64,000 nt of DNA from Puccinia triticina (Eukaryota > Basidiomycota > Pucciniomycetes > Pucciniales > Pucciniaceae), in contig NC_070562.1 in the NCBI RefSeq assembly GCF_026914185.1, positions 2,604,001 through 2,668,000 of the forward strand, written 5' to 3'. The translations under genes and the position numbers were made by a program. Below the pieces are notes generated by a model. It was not told where the DNA came from. It saw nothing but the letters and a program-made list of their open reading frames with translations, and did no database searches. Positions 47,987-59,610 of this stretch are shown here, one piece after another. The stretch's first letter is position 1, and the number at the start of each line of letters is the position of its first letter.

Positions 47987-48460
47987 ATGGTCCGAACCCG
48001 AAAACCACACCTCTCGACCGAGCAAAAGGCAAGGATCGTTGGCATGGCGGATGCTGGGATGACACCAACCGCCATTGGATCAAAGCTAAATATAGCCCGA
48101 ACGACAGTTTCTGCTATCATCGCTCGATCGGCGGCTCGAGGAACTGTTGCGACGGCCTCCAGGAGTGGAAGACCACGAAAGACCAATGACCGTGACCTTC
48201 GCCAGTTGGACAAGGTCCTTCGAGCACACCCCGATATCAAGATGGCTGAGGCTAAAGATCAGCTCGCCACCTCCATCTCCACCCATACTGCACGTCGTAG
48301 AGCCCACGAATTGGGTTTTAAGAACCAAGTTGCTGCGACATCAAAACCAGAGAATTCCTCCAGGAGCTCTAAATGGATAAAATCGACTGGCCTCCCCAAC
48401 TCTAGAACTGAATCCGATTGAGAACGTCTGGCTCGTCCTACCACATAGGCTTAGGCCAAC
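47987..48460 (+). pseudogene. Tc1/mariner transposase remnant, internally deleted
   Basis: The frame from 47987 encodes the N-terminal helix-turn-helix region of a Tc1-type transposase (LSTEQKARIVGMADAGMT, IARTTVSAII, GRPRKTNDRDLRQL, ARRRAHELGF). After about 115 residues it jumps to sequence from the C-terminal end of the catalytic domain: KIDWPPQ, then in another frame ELNPIENVW, the region of the last acidic residue of the DDE triad. The first two catalytic Asp regions are missing, and a small indel near 48393-48398 breaks the frame. It is a dead, internally deleted copy; terminal repeats were not found. Confidence 0.82.
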
Positions 48461-50439
48461 TTCACACGCCGTATGCCCGACCACATCACTAAGTAACGAA
48501 GCTGGTTCAGTCCGATGGTAATTTATTACTTTGCCCACTTATCGAAAAATCAAACAGGAGATTCACAAAAATGAACCCATAGCAGACATTTTTAACTTCG
48601 TTTTCCTTCCCTATCCTCCAGTCTTGCTACATCCCATCCTAACTTTCGTCCACAATTGCCGTGTCATCCCGTCATAGCTTTCCTGTACTTAAACAATTAC
48701 TCCAGAAGTAGCTGGAAAAATAACCCAAAATTTGTTCATTTGTATTTCTTCTGCAGTCCTGATGCGCGTGTAATCGCGCTTATCCTCACTCGCAGTTATG
48801 TGAATCTTTGTTTTGGTTGGCCCCTTTTGTGACGTTGAAAGACATTGTTTGAGTGCTTTGCAATCAAGTTATGTTTATGATGAATATTAAAAGTTAATTT
48901 TTCAGACGTGAATGCCCTAATATTATTGTACTACATGATAAATCAATTCAGTCCAAAGGCGTCAAGCGAGATTCCCAATGGCAAACCGCAGCAGAACAGA
49001 AACCAGTGCGCAGGATGAAATTACTGTTAATTATAAGGCAAAATGCGACAGACGGCTGGAGTCTGGAGCCTGAGGGTGAGTGACCGATCTTCGGTGCGGA
49101 CGTGGCCAAGGGTCACCCCTTTTGGTGCATGCGTGATTTCCCCGGCTATGTGTTGGGATAATACACAGGTACAGCCTGGCAATGCTTGGACACGAATGTG
49201 GGCAGGAATTTGCAGGTGGAAAATACTAATGGTAGCGACATCTCGGGTCAGTGACAGTATTCAAGATGCATATAACGGGTTCGCCACTGTTTGAATCATC
49301 AACTCACAAAGAATAAGTAGGACCATTATTGTGAACCTGAAGAAATTATTAGAAAGCAAACAGAATCCCTCAGTTCCACCACCAACCAGCTACGACAGAA
49401 CGGCAGGGAGATAACACGCACGCTATGCAAAGAGGTATCTTGGACCATGTGGAGGCATTCTTGTGATTTTTCTTATCAGGGGGAGTAGCCACCGTAACCA
49501 TTTTTTTAGACTTTTTAGACTCTCCCTTCTCCAAGTCGCCCATCATTTAGCTGGAGAAAATATCGGGTTCTATGAAAATTAAAGTGTTAACATATTAGTA
49601 CGTATCATCCGTGGCAGTGAGGATGACTGTCGACTTACTTGTGGGGCAGGTGTGGCAGGGCAAGGCAATAGGGCACGGCAAATTGGGAACGATAAATATG
49701 AAAGCTTGTGGGCAAAATTAGATTGATGGATAGATGATTGCTAACTTCGGATGTAAAGAAACAAGTTTTATATAGAACGCGAATACGCATGGTGATAGAG
49801 GGGTACAGCGTAACAGGGCCTGAGCCAGCCTAGGCGGTATAGTGTTTTGCCGTCTGGGTCGTTGCTCCAGCCGACGCCGGTTCTCTTCGCCCGCGCGGGG
49901 CCAACCATCAGCCACGCTTGGCCGATGTTCCACAGTGGTTGGCTTGTAACTTAACTATGAAGTCCCTCTTTTGGGTACGCTGTCCACCCCACTTCACCCT
50001 GTTTGAGCTGACAGAATCAGAACTATGCCATTTTTCAAACCTTTCTGGCTTCACCCCTTCCCATTGGGCAGCAAAGGTTTGGGGGAACAAAAGATTCCCA
50101 ATATCAAGGAGAATCTCTCCAAATTTTTCTGAATTTTTCAGGGCCTTCAGAACCCCTCAGATCTGTTTTTTGTGATATCTGTGGTCCGCTTCATTCTATA
50201 TCACACAGTTCACACTGTACAGAATCCAAAACTAATGATGTTACAAGGGATATGGCACATCAAGAAGACAGGTTGAGGATTTGTGGGTATAGTACATGGA
50301 TGGAGAAGACTTTGGTCATCATGGAAATCCAAACAAGAATGAAATTGGGCAAGAAATTGATGGGTGAGAGCAGTTTTAAAAAACTCCCCACCAAAAAACA
50401 AAATTCTGTCAGCCTCTAAGTCAGTTTAGCGCGTAAGTC
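48461..50439. other. Intergenic, no gene supported
   Basis: Many short frames on both strands. A GC-richer patch lies at 49800-49930. No family, RNA gene or repeat was recognised. Confidence 0.45.
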
Positions 50440-50541
50440 CTAACTTAGCTAATTCCCTTCTCGGGGGAGCGAAGCGACCTCCTTTGGAGGGTCCCTGCGG
50501 GACGGCGTCCCCCCTCCAATAGAGGGACTTAGTTAAGTTAG
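50440..50541. mobile_element. 102-bp MITE with 9-bp target duplication
   Basis: Ends CTAACTTAGCTAATTCCCT and, inverted, CTAACTTAACTAAGTCCCT agree at 17 of 19 positions. The element is flanked by a perfect direct repeat GCGTAAGTC (50431-50439 and 50542-50550), a length typical of Mutator-like elements. The interior is GC-rich and itself partly palindromic (GGAGGGTCCC, CCCCTCC). The DNA to its right ends in GACTTGGTTAAGTTAGCG, which resembles the right arm again, so a related element may be nested. Confidence 0.75.
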
Positions 50542-51394
50542 GCGTAAGTCCCTCCCTCCGGTCGGCGCAGCAGTGTTTTACCACTCCACCGGTAGACTTG
50601 GTTAAGTTAGCGTTGGCTTCTGTTTAGTCTCCACTTGGACATCTTGCACCACCTACAATTCCAACCTCGACGGCCACGCCTATCACGCGTTGCACCTTAT
50701 GACCATAATCACTCCAAATCAAATATGATATATTGCCTGTCTTTGACCAAATGAAGGTCGATAAAGGGAATTCAATTTCTAAATGGTCTCCGTCCGAAGA
50801 GTTTGAATGCTCAAGTCTTGGGGTTAATTGTCCAGGTTTCTTACAATAAATATTTCAAGAGAAAAGTGCAACTCCGGAGATTCACCAATGATCTTGAAGA
50901 TAATTAAATTTGGAAAAGCGAAGCAAGACACCAACAGGATAAATATTTACAGTCAAATGAAAGGAAACGAATTGGACATGTCAAAATTGGAGATTAATGT
51001 ACAGAACTTCTGCCAGCTAGCGCTTCACATAATGATTTTTTGAGATTACGATTCTCCACTTGTAAGCTATCTATCAATTTGTTTAATTGTTGGACTTGCT
51101 GGAAGATTGAAGGACGTAGTTAGATGGGTTTTCGTTGATTGATTGGTCAGGAAGCAAAGAAAATTGGCCAGAATTTTTCTATTAGAAGCCCGGTGAATAA
51201 TGTTTTTCTTCGACTTCAAGTTGAAGCACTCACCAATGCATAAGTATCTTCAAGAGGGTTATTTTTGGCCTCCAGGCCAGAGGGAAGAACAGTTTGCTTG
51301 GTTTCTAGACCCGCGCTTTTAAGATCATGATTAGGTTTCAAGATCACCTGATATATGCAAGATTAATCAGCAAAAATCTTAGAAATGTATCCAT
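50542..51394. other. Intergenic, no gene supported
   Basis: Beyond the small element, a short frame at 50828 (+, 71 codons) and AT-rich DNA; nothing recognised. Confidence 0.45.
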
Positions 51395-52604
51395 TTAATT
51401 TTGGTGAAGGATAAACAGGCCAACCGGTTGGATGATATAGTAATTGTGAACAACCATTGCTTGATGTTCAACGTCGGGCAGCTCAATTGTTTGGGAAGTC
51501 TGGAAACTTTGGAAGCCCTCTGTTTCATACTTCTGCTTGTTGTTGCGAATCAAACCATCAATTATAGCACTCAGCTCCGATTCATCCTCGACGTTAATCC
51601 TGTCTCCTTGTGGTCCGGCCGAGTTCTGAAAATCCAGAGGGGTTATTTTGGTGGGGATCCGGGACGTAGATTTCATCTATTTGGCTCACTTGTAGTTCTA
51701 TCCGGTAATCTTGGAACGCGATATCAGAACTAGGATTTATTATGGGCTGCATATCATCGAAGGAAATTGGGCAGCAATTAGTGCCTACGCCTTTGAATGA
51801 GTGGCAACATAGGTATAGGGATACTCACCTGCACGTGGTGTTGAATGTATGTGATGTGTCGCTCATGCATTTTTACTTTTTGTACTTCCTCCACGACGTG
51901 TTTGTGGATCGTCTCGCGCGTCACAGCTAAGTCATCACGCGGTGAAATTGCAGGCAACCAGTGAAAACTTGCTCGACCGGTTTACAGTCAGAGATAATAT
52001 CAGACTCACGCTTCAGTGTATGCCTTTCTTCGTGATATTCTCTGCATGTATTCCGCGGCAGAGCGTCATCCGAGACGGCTTGAGCTGGGTTTGATCGATT
52101 TTGAGGATAGGGCTTATCCCCGAAAGTGCGAATAGATGGCTCCCTGGCGGATGGGTTACGCACTTCACCATTTGTGCTGATGTCCAGGTGCGTTTCCTCT
52201 GTGTGTGATAATTTACTAGAGAGCCTTTCTTCAGAATTTATAGACACGCGACTGGCATGGCTTTGAGTATCAGATGAATCGGTGAAAGATATGAAACTGT
52301 CCATATTCTCTGGAACTTCATGTGAAGAGTTTCCCGCAGTCACGCCATCTCGGATTTGATCTTGCGAATCTGGTTGCGTGATTCTTGAGCTGTTGGACAC
52401 CAAGGAGTCTGGAGGTGCTTGAAAAGATGGGTCGACAGTTAGAGTGGAATACGTCTCCGGCGCGTTTTCGACGCCTTGCTGGTGACTAGAAGTTGCTATG
52501 CGCTTAGTCGGATGTTTAGTTTGCGTTGTTACCGGAGGAACCAGCAGTGCGGAAGCAATAGTCGGGGAGGCACGTCGTTTGATGCGCTTTATAATAGATT
52601 TCAT
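51395..52604 (-). CDS. His-rich protein resembling fungal 'allergen' family
   Basis: Four exons, 52604-52010, 51926-51829, 51746-51690 and 51625-51395, give 326 aa; each junction has a good GTGAG donor and keeps phase. The start is the ATG of MKSIIKRIKRRASP. The first 185 residues are Ser/Thr-rich and disordered. Joining exons 1 and 2 creates EEYHEERHTLKPVTRETIHKH-type sequence followed by VVEEVQ and RHITYIQHHVQPI, which strongly recalls the repeated (V)T(R/H)E..(K/Q).HVVEE..P...RE..HHH pattern of fungal proteins annotated as allergens (function unknown). The last exon has an acidic stretch and HNYYIIQPVG near the end. No signal peptide; probably cytosolic. The final exon's end is less certain because a further splice within it cannot be excluded. 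Confidence 0.65.
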
Positions 52605-53094
52605 GGTGAGACAAGAGTTTATCTTCGAGTTGTTGGTTTGGGTAGGGGAGTTTGGGCAATAGTATAAAGCTCGTATTTTCAAGAAACGTTGGGCTGTATC
52701 ATGACCAGAACCTGACCCATGCTGATATAGGCTTCTTCAGGCAATTCCCACAGCTTCATATAACCAACTTTGGTGCTTTGAAGAGTTTCTGTCGATATCA
52801 CCGGCACCAATATTGGTCCCGCTCCCATATCCGGAAAAGCAACATGTCGCCTCAAGCTCCTAAAGACATTGATTCCAGAGGCCGGATATATAAAATCCTC
52901 ACAAAATGGAACCACTGCTGAACGGAAAAAGGAATTCGATTCGGCTTGACCCTCATACGGAAGGCAGCGGCTTCGCTGAGATTGTCGGCACAGCCATTTC
53001 ACACGAAACCCCAGACAAACTTTTGGCCTGCTTCAAGACCAGGATGCGACGCCATGATACGCCTACTACACTGTGAGGAACAAAACGGACACTA
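52605..53094. other. Intergenic, no gene supported
   Basis: Upstream region of the gene at 51395-52604. Overlapping short frames on both strands; nothing recognised. Confidence 0.4.
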
Positions 53095-53585
53095 AGGTGA
53101 CCCGATGCACATCCGGTTAGCCACCGTCGCGTCCGGTTCCGGTCCTCCAAATCGGTGGAGAAGAGAAACCGGAACCTCGGGCGCCGGACGTGCTGCGGCG
53201 CATACATGGACGAGATTTGGACTACATGTCACATGGCTAGTTTGATGGAAATCACAAACGTGGTACACGCCGGGGGTACTTCCTGGCGAGCGAGATTGTG
53301 GATACGACGCGTGACACCGGTTCCGTGAAAACCGCGTGGAATTCACTGCGCCCCACGTCGCCATCACCACCCCGTCGAAAATGGGTGGTGACGATGTGAT
53401 ATCCAGTCGGCTCCACCCTCCTGGGATCTCCTCGTGATAGAATCACGGTGGAGCCGACAACTGTGTAAAACAGCGCATCCTCGTGGTTCCCACAGATGGG
53501 GAATCCACGGCCGTTGCTTGGATGCCCGGTGGAGCCGATGGGAACAATTCCATGGCGTTCATGGGTTCCACGTCACACCTTTTGA
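53095..53585. repeat. GC-rich island with repeated CCACGG/GGTGGAG words
   Basis: A sharply GC-rich block in AT-rich surroundings, built of recurring words (GGAATCCACGG, GGTGGAGCCGA, CACGTCGCC and their inverses) including the hairpin GTCGGCTCCACC...GGTGGAGCCGAC (53407-53459). It has no ATG-initiated conserved frame. A similar block lies at 55180-55640. Confidence 0.6.
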
Positions 53586-53668
53586 GCCGTGAGAGGCGAG
53601 ACTTGTGTGTTTGTTCTTAAGTCCCTCTTAAGTCCCACAACAACCAGCAGCCCTCCCACTCAACGATC

Positions 53669-53935
53669 ATGTGTCATCCTGCAGACCCAGCCACCATCAC
53701 CACCCCCGCTTCAACCAGATCGACCGATGGAAAGATATTCGAATACGAACTGTTCGTCAGGGTCCAGAAAAACGGCCAATCCGATTCAAAGATGATGCGG
53801 ATGTCGTCAAAGGGTCGGGTCGTCCCCATGGAGCTAAACCTCGACAAGCTGGACTTTTCCCTGCTCAAAACCCTGGTAATCCAGCACCTAGGAAACATCA
53901 TATCTCCTCATCAAATTGTGAGCCAAAAATTCTGA
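53669..53935 (+). CDS. Short conserved-looking ORF, unknown, probably truncated
   Basis: An 88-codon frame from ATG. After a Thr/Pro-rich start it reads FEYELFVRVQKNGQS, MMRMSSKGRVVPMELNL and LDFSLLKTLVIQHLG, which looks like the start of a folded domain with alternating strand and helix. The frame then enters a 42-bp direct duplication (53901-53983) and stops. I do not recognise the family; the order suggests an N-terminal fragment of a larger, possibly multicopy, protein. It sits directly right of the GC-rich island. Confidence 0.4.
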   Translation: MCHPADPATITTPASTRSTDGKIFEYELFVRVQKNGQSDSKMMRMSSKGRVVPMELNLDKLDFSLLKTLVIQHLGNIISPHQIVSQKF

Positions 53936-53983
53936 CTCCTCCTATCTCCTCATCAAATTATGAGCCAAAAATTCTGACTCCTT
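53901..53983. repeat. 42-bp tandem duplication
   Basis: Two adjacent copies of a unit beginning TATCTCCTCATCAAATT and containing GAGCCAAAAATTCTGACTCC, differing at one internal base. It ends the open frame that starts at 53669. Confidence 0.85.
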
Positions 53984-55179
53984 CGACCTGCTGACCGTGC
54001 CATAAGCTAATCCAGTCGTCACATATCCAAATGGTTCACAACTAGTCGCAATCGAGGTACGTAGCTCAACAAGCCATCGTGATTTGAGCTGGATGCAACC
54101 ATCGTCTGACGGACAAAATTTGTGCATGTCCCCCATCTTTGCCGTCTTTTTCCTAGCAATTGGAACCACAAAGAGAAAAGACAGTAGATTTCACAAGGCA
54201 CCCGGGTGGCCGCTGTGCGTCTGACTGCCTGCAGCTACTTCAGCTACTTCATGTGCTGTTTCTTGTCCACCCAGCTAATACTTGAATGATTGCTTTGGTC
54301 GCAAAGACTCGGACATGTAGGTTGGGATCTGGCACACGTGCACAATTGCGTGGAAGAGAGCTCGACAGGCCACCTCGGCAATCTTTAGTATCAAAACATT
54401 CAAGGTGAGATGAACAAACACTATCCAGATACCTTTCAGCATAAAGCTTATCTCGATCTGAATTGCTTGTTTTTTTTGCTGCCATTGAATTCAAAAGACC
54501 ATTATTGCCCCTTCCGCCAATAAAAGCATGGATGGGCTGCTTGATATATTGAAGTTGACTGCAAAAGCAAATCACAGCATCGACTTTTGTGACCTCTTCT
54601 TCCGGTTCACGATGGACTCCTTTGTCCAGATGACGTCAGTCGAGCTCACATCCCATTGTTTTGTAGGCATCAGAAACACATGGCTCAACTTTTTTTTGTT
54701 TTTTCGATTTCCTTTTGCTAAGCTTTGGAAAAGATTTGGGCCTTCTCGGTACCGATTATTATGACAAAGGAGAAGCATCATCGCCATCAAAACTCTCCCC
54801 AGTGTCTATTCCTTTTGCGGATGCGTTTGACTTTGCACAGGATCAGATTGACTTCAGATTCTTGGCTGTCAGAGGATGGCAGCTGATCGAGAAGCTTGTT
54901 GGTTCAATTGGAAAACGCATGAAAGCCTCGTGTTGTGTTCTGGATGACTACGCATACTCTTTAATTGATGAGCGAATGGCTAGTCTGGCTCAGTCATCCG
55001 ATTGCGGAAAGAAATAAGGAGAACAGACTGATTCGTTGGGCATTTTCATGCATACTCGTGACGAGCGTGGAGGTGGAATTATCATGTTTTCATGTTTTCT
55101 TCTTTTTTCCTTTTTTTCCTTTTTATGTTGTTTGTTTTCTTATCATTCCTCGTCCCAGTTCTCCTCCATGTCCCCCATG
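53984..55179. other. Intergenic, no gene supported
   Basis: Frames of up to about 110 codons on both strands with no recognisable domains. A T-rich tract is at 55080-55140. Confidence 0.4.
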
Positions 55180-55640
55180 CAATGAAGTGCGTGGTACCCA
55201 GGCGGTACCACATTCTGCTGCAGATATAACCCGCGGATTTGATCCGGTCCGCGCAAGGCTAACCGAGCCACCGCACCCCCCAAAGGTGAATGCGACGGAC
55301 CGGTGAGCCACGTGGAGACCACCGCTCGAGGTGTCGCTGCCTCGTGGGCTCGACCAACCCGTCGTGATCACGGGTTTTCCTCGGTGGAATCGCCGTCGGT
55401 GGTGTGGTGGGGCCGGCGTGGACCCGACCATCCCGTCGGTGCCACGAGAAATCCACGGGGAATCCACGGAGAGCCAAAAGCCCACGTGGATTCCTCGCCG
55501 TGCCCAGTTGGTGGAGACCCCGTGAACGTGTGGACCAACAGCCGCTGGTCCGACCTCGCGCACGGCCACCACGTGGAGTCCTCGTGGAATCCGCGTGATT
55601 TCCCCGTGGATGGACTCCCCGGGTGTACTCCTCACTTCCA
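55180..55640. repeat. GC-rich island upstream of the HIS gene
   Basis: A second GC-rich block with recurring CCACGTGGA, GGAATCCACGG and GTGGAGACC words in both orientations, similar in vocabulary to 53095-53585. It ends about 80 bp before the start codon of the histidinol-phosphate aminotransferase gene, so it occupies that gene's promoter. Long frames on both strands reflect GC content, not coding. Confidence 0.6.
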
Positions 55641-55717
55641 ACAAACATTCACAAGTCCCCCAGCTGCACTGCTACAGACTCCACAACGGCTCCGATTTAT
55701 TTGGCGACGGCTGCAGG

Positions 55718-57364
55718 ATGGTCAATGTGAACGCCGCTCTACCTGAGCATTTCTCACTCGACAGAGTCATCAGGCCCAACATCCTCTCCTTGACGCCCTA
55801 TCGCTGTGCACGGGATGATTACGACCGTGGAATTTTACTAGACGCTAATGAAAACTCCCTCGGCTCAGCGTTATCACCCGCCCAGGATTCTAAGAAAGAA
55901 GGTAAAATTATTTCACGATTGACGTTTGTTATTTTGGCTGTTGGACCTGACCATCGTGGATTCTTATTTCCGGTCCGTCATCAAATCAAATCTGCCAATC
56001 GCTTTTCCCGTTGACGCTTTGCAGACGTACCAGCCCAACAACTTTCTCTTGAGAACGGGGAATTAAATATCCGCTCGCTTTCGTTGCACCGATACCCATC
56101 ACCAAGCCAGATACCGATCAAACGGAACCTCTGTGATTACCGGAACTCGATCCAACCAGATCTCCCTCCACTCGAACCCGCAAACGTCTTTTTGGGGGTC
56201 GGGTCAGATGAAATACTCGACTTGTTATTTCGGATCGCTTGCAAACCCGGTGACTCTGAAGGAATCGGTGATCAGGTCATCGTGACCCCGCCGACTTATG
56301 GCATGTACTCCGTTTGCGCAAAGGTGAACGACGTGGGAATCGTCAATGTCCCCCTAAATGTGCAAGCTGGTGCCTTCACAGTTGACCTGGAACATGTGAG
56401 TCGGACCCTCCGATCATCACCATTTTTGAGCACGTTTCAGACCCAATTTGTCAATTCGATAACCTTGCTGACCTATTGCTTCGGTACGCGGTTTTTATCT
56501 CACCATTAAAAAAGCTCGATGAGCAATTATCGCAACAATCAAGTTCCAGGCCGATCAAGTTGCTCATTCTATGCTCTCCTGGCAACCCAACGGGAACAAC
56601 AATACCGTTGGACACGATCGAAAAAATCTTGCTGAATCCAAAATTTAACGGGATCGTGATTGTGGACGAAGCGTACATTGACTTCGCTGGGAACGAGAAA
56701 AGCGCGATCAAACTAGTCAGACAAGGCTGGAAAAACTTGATAGTCACTCAGACTCTCAGTAAAGGTTTTGGCTTGGCTGGCATTCGGTACGTTTGCTTGA
56801 TTACGCTCAACTCTCCTCCTGTAGTTACCTCTAAACAAAGGCAGGGTAGCCTGACTGACTGAAATGATTTTGCGTTCCTTGATCTATTGGAATAGACTGG
56901 GAATTGCTTACGGATCGGCGGACTTAATTCAAGTATTAAACAACACCAAAGCACCCTATACGATCTCATCGCCAACATCTTCCCTAGGATATGAAGCAAC
57001 CAAGCCGGATAGACTGAAACAGATGGAAGCCCACATTAGCAAGATCAACGAGAACCGCGATTGGCTGCAGAAGGAATTACCCACGATCCCAGGTCTGGGC
57101 AAAATCTTGGGACAGACGGAAGCCAATTTCATCTTGATCCAAGTGATGGCGTCCAATTTGCAAACAATTGTTGACAGTCAACGGGCTAAAAAGGTCTACA
57201 AGTCCATGGCCGAGGATTACGACCATGACCGGACTCCGATCGTCGTCCGATATCGCGGCGATGAGTTGGGATGTCAAGGATGTCTCAGGATCACCGTCGG
57301 TAGTCGGTCGGAGTGCGAAGAGCTGGTTGGGAAACTTATCCAGACTCTTGAACTAATTCATTAA
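55718..57364 (+). CDS. HIS5: Histidinol-phosphate aminotransferase
   Basis: Four exons, 55718-55901, 56025-56395, 56515-56786 and 56896-57364, give 431 aa with consistent phase. The enzyme is a PLP-dependent class I/II aminotransferase that converts imidazole-acetol phosphate to histidinol phosphate in His synthesis. Visible hallmarks: RPNILSLTPYRCARDDYDRGILLDANENSLG at the start, LHRYPSPSQIPIK, NVFLGVGSDEILDLLFRIAC, PPTYGMYSV, CSPGNPTG, VDEAYIDFAG, and TQTLSKGFGLAGIRLGIAYG with the PLP Lys at about 268. The C-terminal domain includes EANFILIQV and VRYRGDELGCQGCLRITVGS. It is longer than bacterial HisC (about 350) as is usual in fungi. A GC-rich repeat sits right in front of the gene. Confidence 0.95.
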
Positions 57365-58018
57365 TTGGAACCCACCTCCCTCTCCCTCGCACTTTTTTGA
57401 GTGATGTTATCCTTTCTGAGGGATATACGATCAGCCACAGCCACGTGCGAATTCTTCTCATTCTTCTTGTTTGCTAGGAAACCGGAAGTCATGAATTCCA
57501 CTTAATGTTCATAGGTTTCTCTTTCTTTTCTTCTCTTTTTTTGCTCTGCTTTTCTTTTCTTTTCTTTTCTGTTTTTTTTTCTAGTTGAGTGTACCTTAAC
57601 TTGTCTTGAGTGTCGGACAATCTTCCCAGATCTATTAAACCCTATGACGTTTCTGAAAAAGAGAAATAGAGTCTGTAGTGGCCAGAAATGCTTGGCCACA
57701 AGCCCTGTCCAAACGTCGTATAATGCGTAGACTTGAATTCATAAGTGTTGATTAGATAAGTAAATGAGATTGTTGAAATAAGTCAGACACAGAGAAGATA
57801 AAAACGACATGAAGTTGAACAGATCTCACGAACAACAAAAGAGGAAAACAAGGATGAGGAAACATATCGCTTGGATCGAAATCAAATATCGATTTTACAA
57901 AACAATTACGAAGGCCCCAGGAACTAGATATCCAGCGAGTTTTCAGGTGTGTTTCAATAAAAAAATAGGCGACTGTCCCTAAGATGTAGTCACAATCGTT
58001 TATTGAAGAGATTCTTCT
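57365..58018. other. 3' flanks of convergent genes
   Basis: Contains a pyrimidine tract (TTTCTTTTCTTC, 57520-57580) after the HIS gene; no further gene. Confidence 0.5.
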
Positions 58019-58656
58019 TCACCGATACCGCCACCAATTCTTGACTAATTGAATTATAGGTAGACGTGGAGGGTTGAAAAGATGGGAGGGTAGAGAATCA
58101 TTGAAGGATATTGAGGTTTCTGAGGAATCTAGCCAATAATCTTGAGGAGAGGAGCCAGACTCGGGTCCTGTAAGTGTGGCGGGAGGATTTCGCCCAGTAT
58201 CCGAGTCAAACAGAAGGTATAGGCCGAGTTCAACCTTTGCATGTCGGAAATGATTCCTTTGAATAATTGACTTCACAATAATTGTTGATAGAATCGAAGG
58301 CTCTAGAGGGGTCGCAAGTAGGCCGGCTTTTGATCCGAGTCTGCCTTTTGGCTTCTGGCTAATTTTGGGCGGCTTGGGTTGCTTTCGGGCGGATTTGCAG
58401 TTGACGCTCGGGGAGAGTTCTCGTTGCACTCCGACTTCCAAAACAGTGATGAATTCACTCTCGTTGGGGAAAAGTAAACAAGTTGTCTTGGGGGCGCTAA
58501 GCAGCATTTCCTGGTATGAATCAGAACTATGAAGCTTTCAAAGATTTAATCAGAAACTGAAAAGAAGCAAAAAAAAACGTGAAGAGCGCTGATCAATGTT
58601 GACTCACTAGGGCGAGTTATTTTCCAACGTAACAGATTGAGAAGTTGAGGTGGTCC
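58019..58656 (-). CDS. Hypothetical protein, 5' end unresolved
   Basis: The main exon is 58526-58019. An upstream exon ending at 58609 joins in phase (donor CCTA|GTGAGT, acceptor TTCATAG) to read SVTLENNSPYSDSYQEMLLSAPKTTCLL, which looks like genuine protein; its own 5' border may be the CACAG acceptor at 58657, so the start codon lies further upstream or the protein starts at the ATG at 58507. The rest has a basic linker (KQPKPPKISQKPKGR) and the ordered segments FITVLEVGVQRELS, VKSIIQRNHFRHAKVELGLYLLFD and IQLVKNWWRYR at the end. No family recognised. Intron phase and a Ser/Pro-rich tail typical of fungal proteins support it as coding. Confidence 0.5.
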
Positions 58657-59610
58657 TGTGGATTGATGATGAGTATATAGGAGATTATTGTTCTGGGATC
58701 AATAAAGGTTTGACAGGTTTTTCTGATGATAGAAGTGAGATAAGGTAGTAAGAACGGATGGTGGATGAGGAAAGGCGGAAGATGAGGACCAGACCTCTTC
58801 TCTTATGGGAGTCGCAAGTCCATCAAGATGGCTGGTCCAACAAAAACAAGACCTGGAGTATCTTCAATCGTGGAAAGCTAACTCGAAACCAACCGAGTAT
58901 GACGCGATGGCAAGGCTGATTTCGAATGAGACTGATGGAATATCAGCTGAATTCAAAGGCTACGATACTTTGGACCAACCTAGCAGTAGCATCTAAGGCT
59001 GCCAAACCTTTTGATCACGTCCACCCGTTGATACATCTCGGTCTGACCTTAGGCGTTTGCGCAAGGAAGGGTCGCCGCGATCAAAGACATTTATGTTCTG
59101 CGAAAACTTGCCGAAGTAGAGCTGGGTTCTGATGATGTATTATCACAAAGATTTCACTGCGTAATGCAGACATTAGAAAGCGACAACTGATTCCATCAAT
59201 CAATTCCACCCACCTCAATGAAGTATGTATGTAGCTAATCAGTAAAGCTTCCCAAGAACATAAAAGAGTCGCTCTGAAGCTTTGCTTTTCTAGAAACAAA
59301 TACATGAGGTTCAATATATTTGCAGCAAACACCCAACTCTAAACGGCGTTGTGATGTACGGTACGGGTGATAAAAGATGCAGCTTGGGCGATGCTCTTGA
59401 TGTGTCCGCAGGTGTCCGCCTGATAACTAAAGCTGTCTGAATTGTCGAATCTTAACCGGACAAAGGGTAACGATAGCATGAATATACTCTATTGTACAAG
59501 TCAATTGCAAGTGCCCGTTGAATTGGGCGGCCGACTGAACAAACTATTGGTTGAAGAAGCGTTAGGCTGGGGAGAAAGGTTTGTTCCAAAGATATCACTC
59601 AAGGTGAGTT
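58657..59610. other. Intergenic, no gene supported
   Basis: May contain the first exon of the gene ending at 58019. Otherwise short frames only, up to the GRX3/4-like stop at 59611. Confidence 0.4.

Noticed and set aside
55123..55746. Frames of 130-173 codons in the GC-rich island
   Set aside because: Open on both strands at once because AT-rich stops are rare there; no domain.
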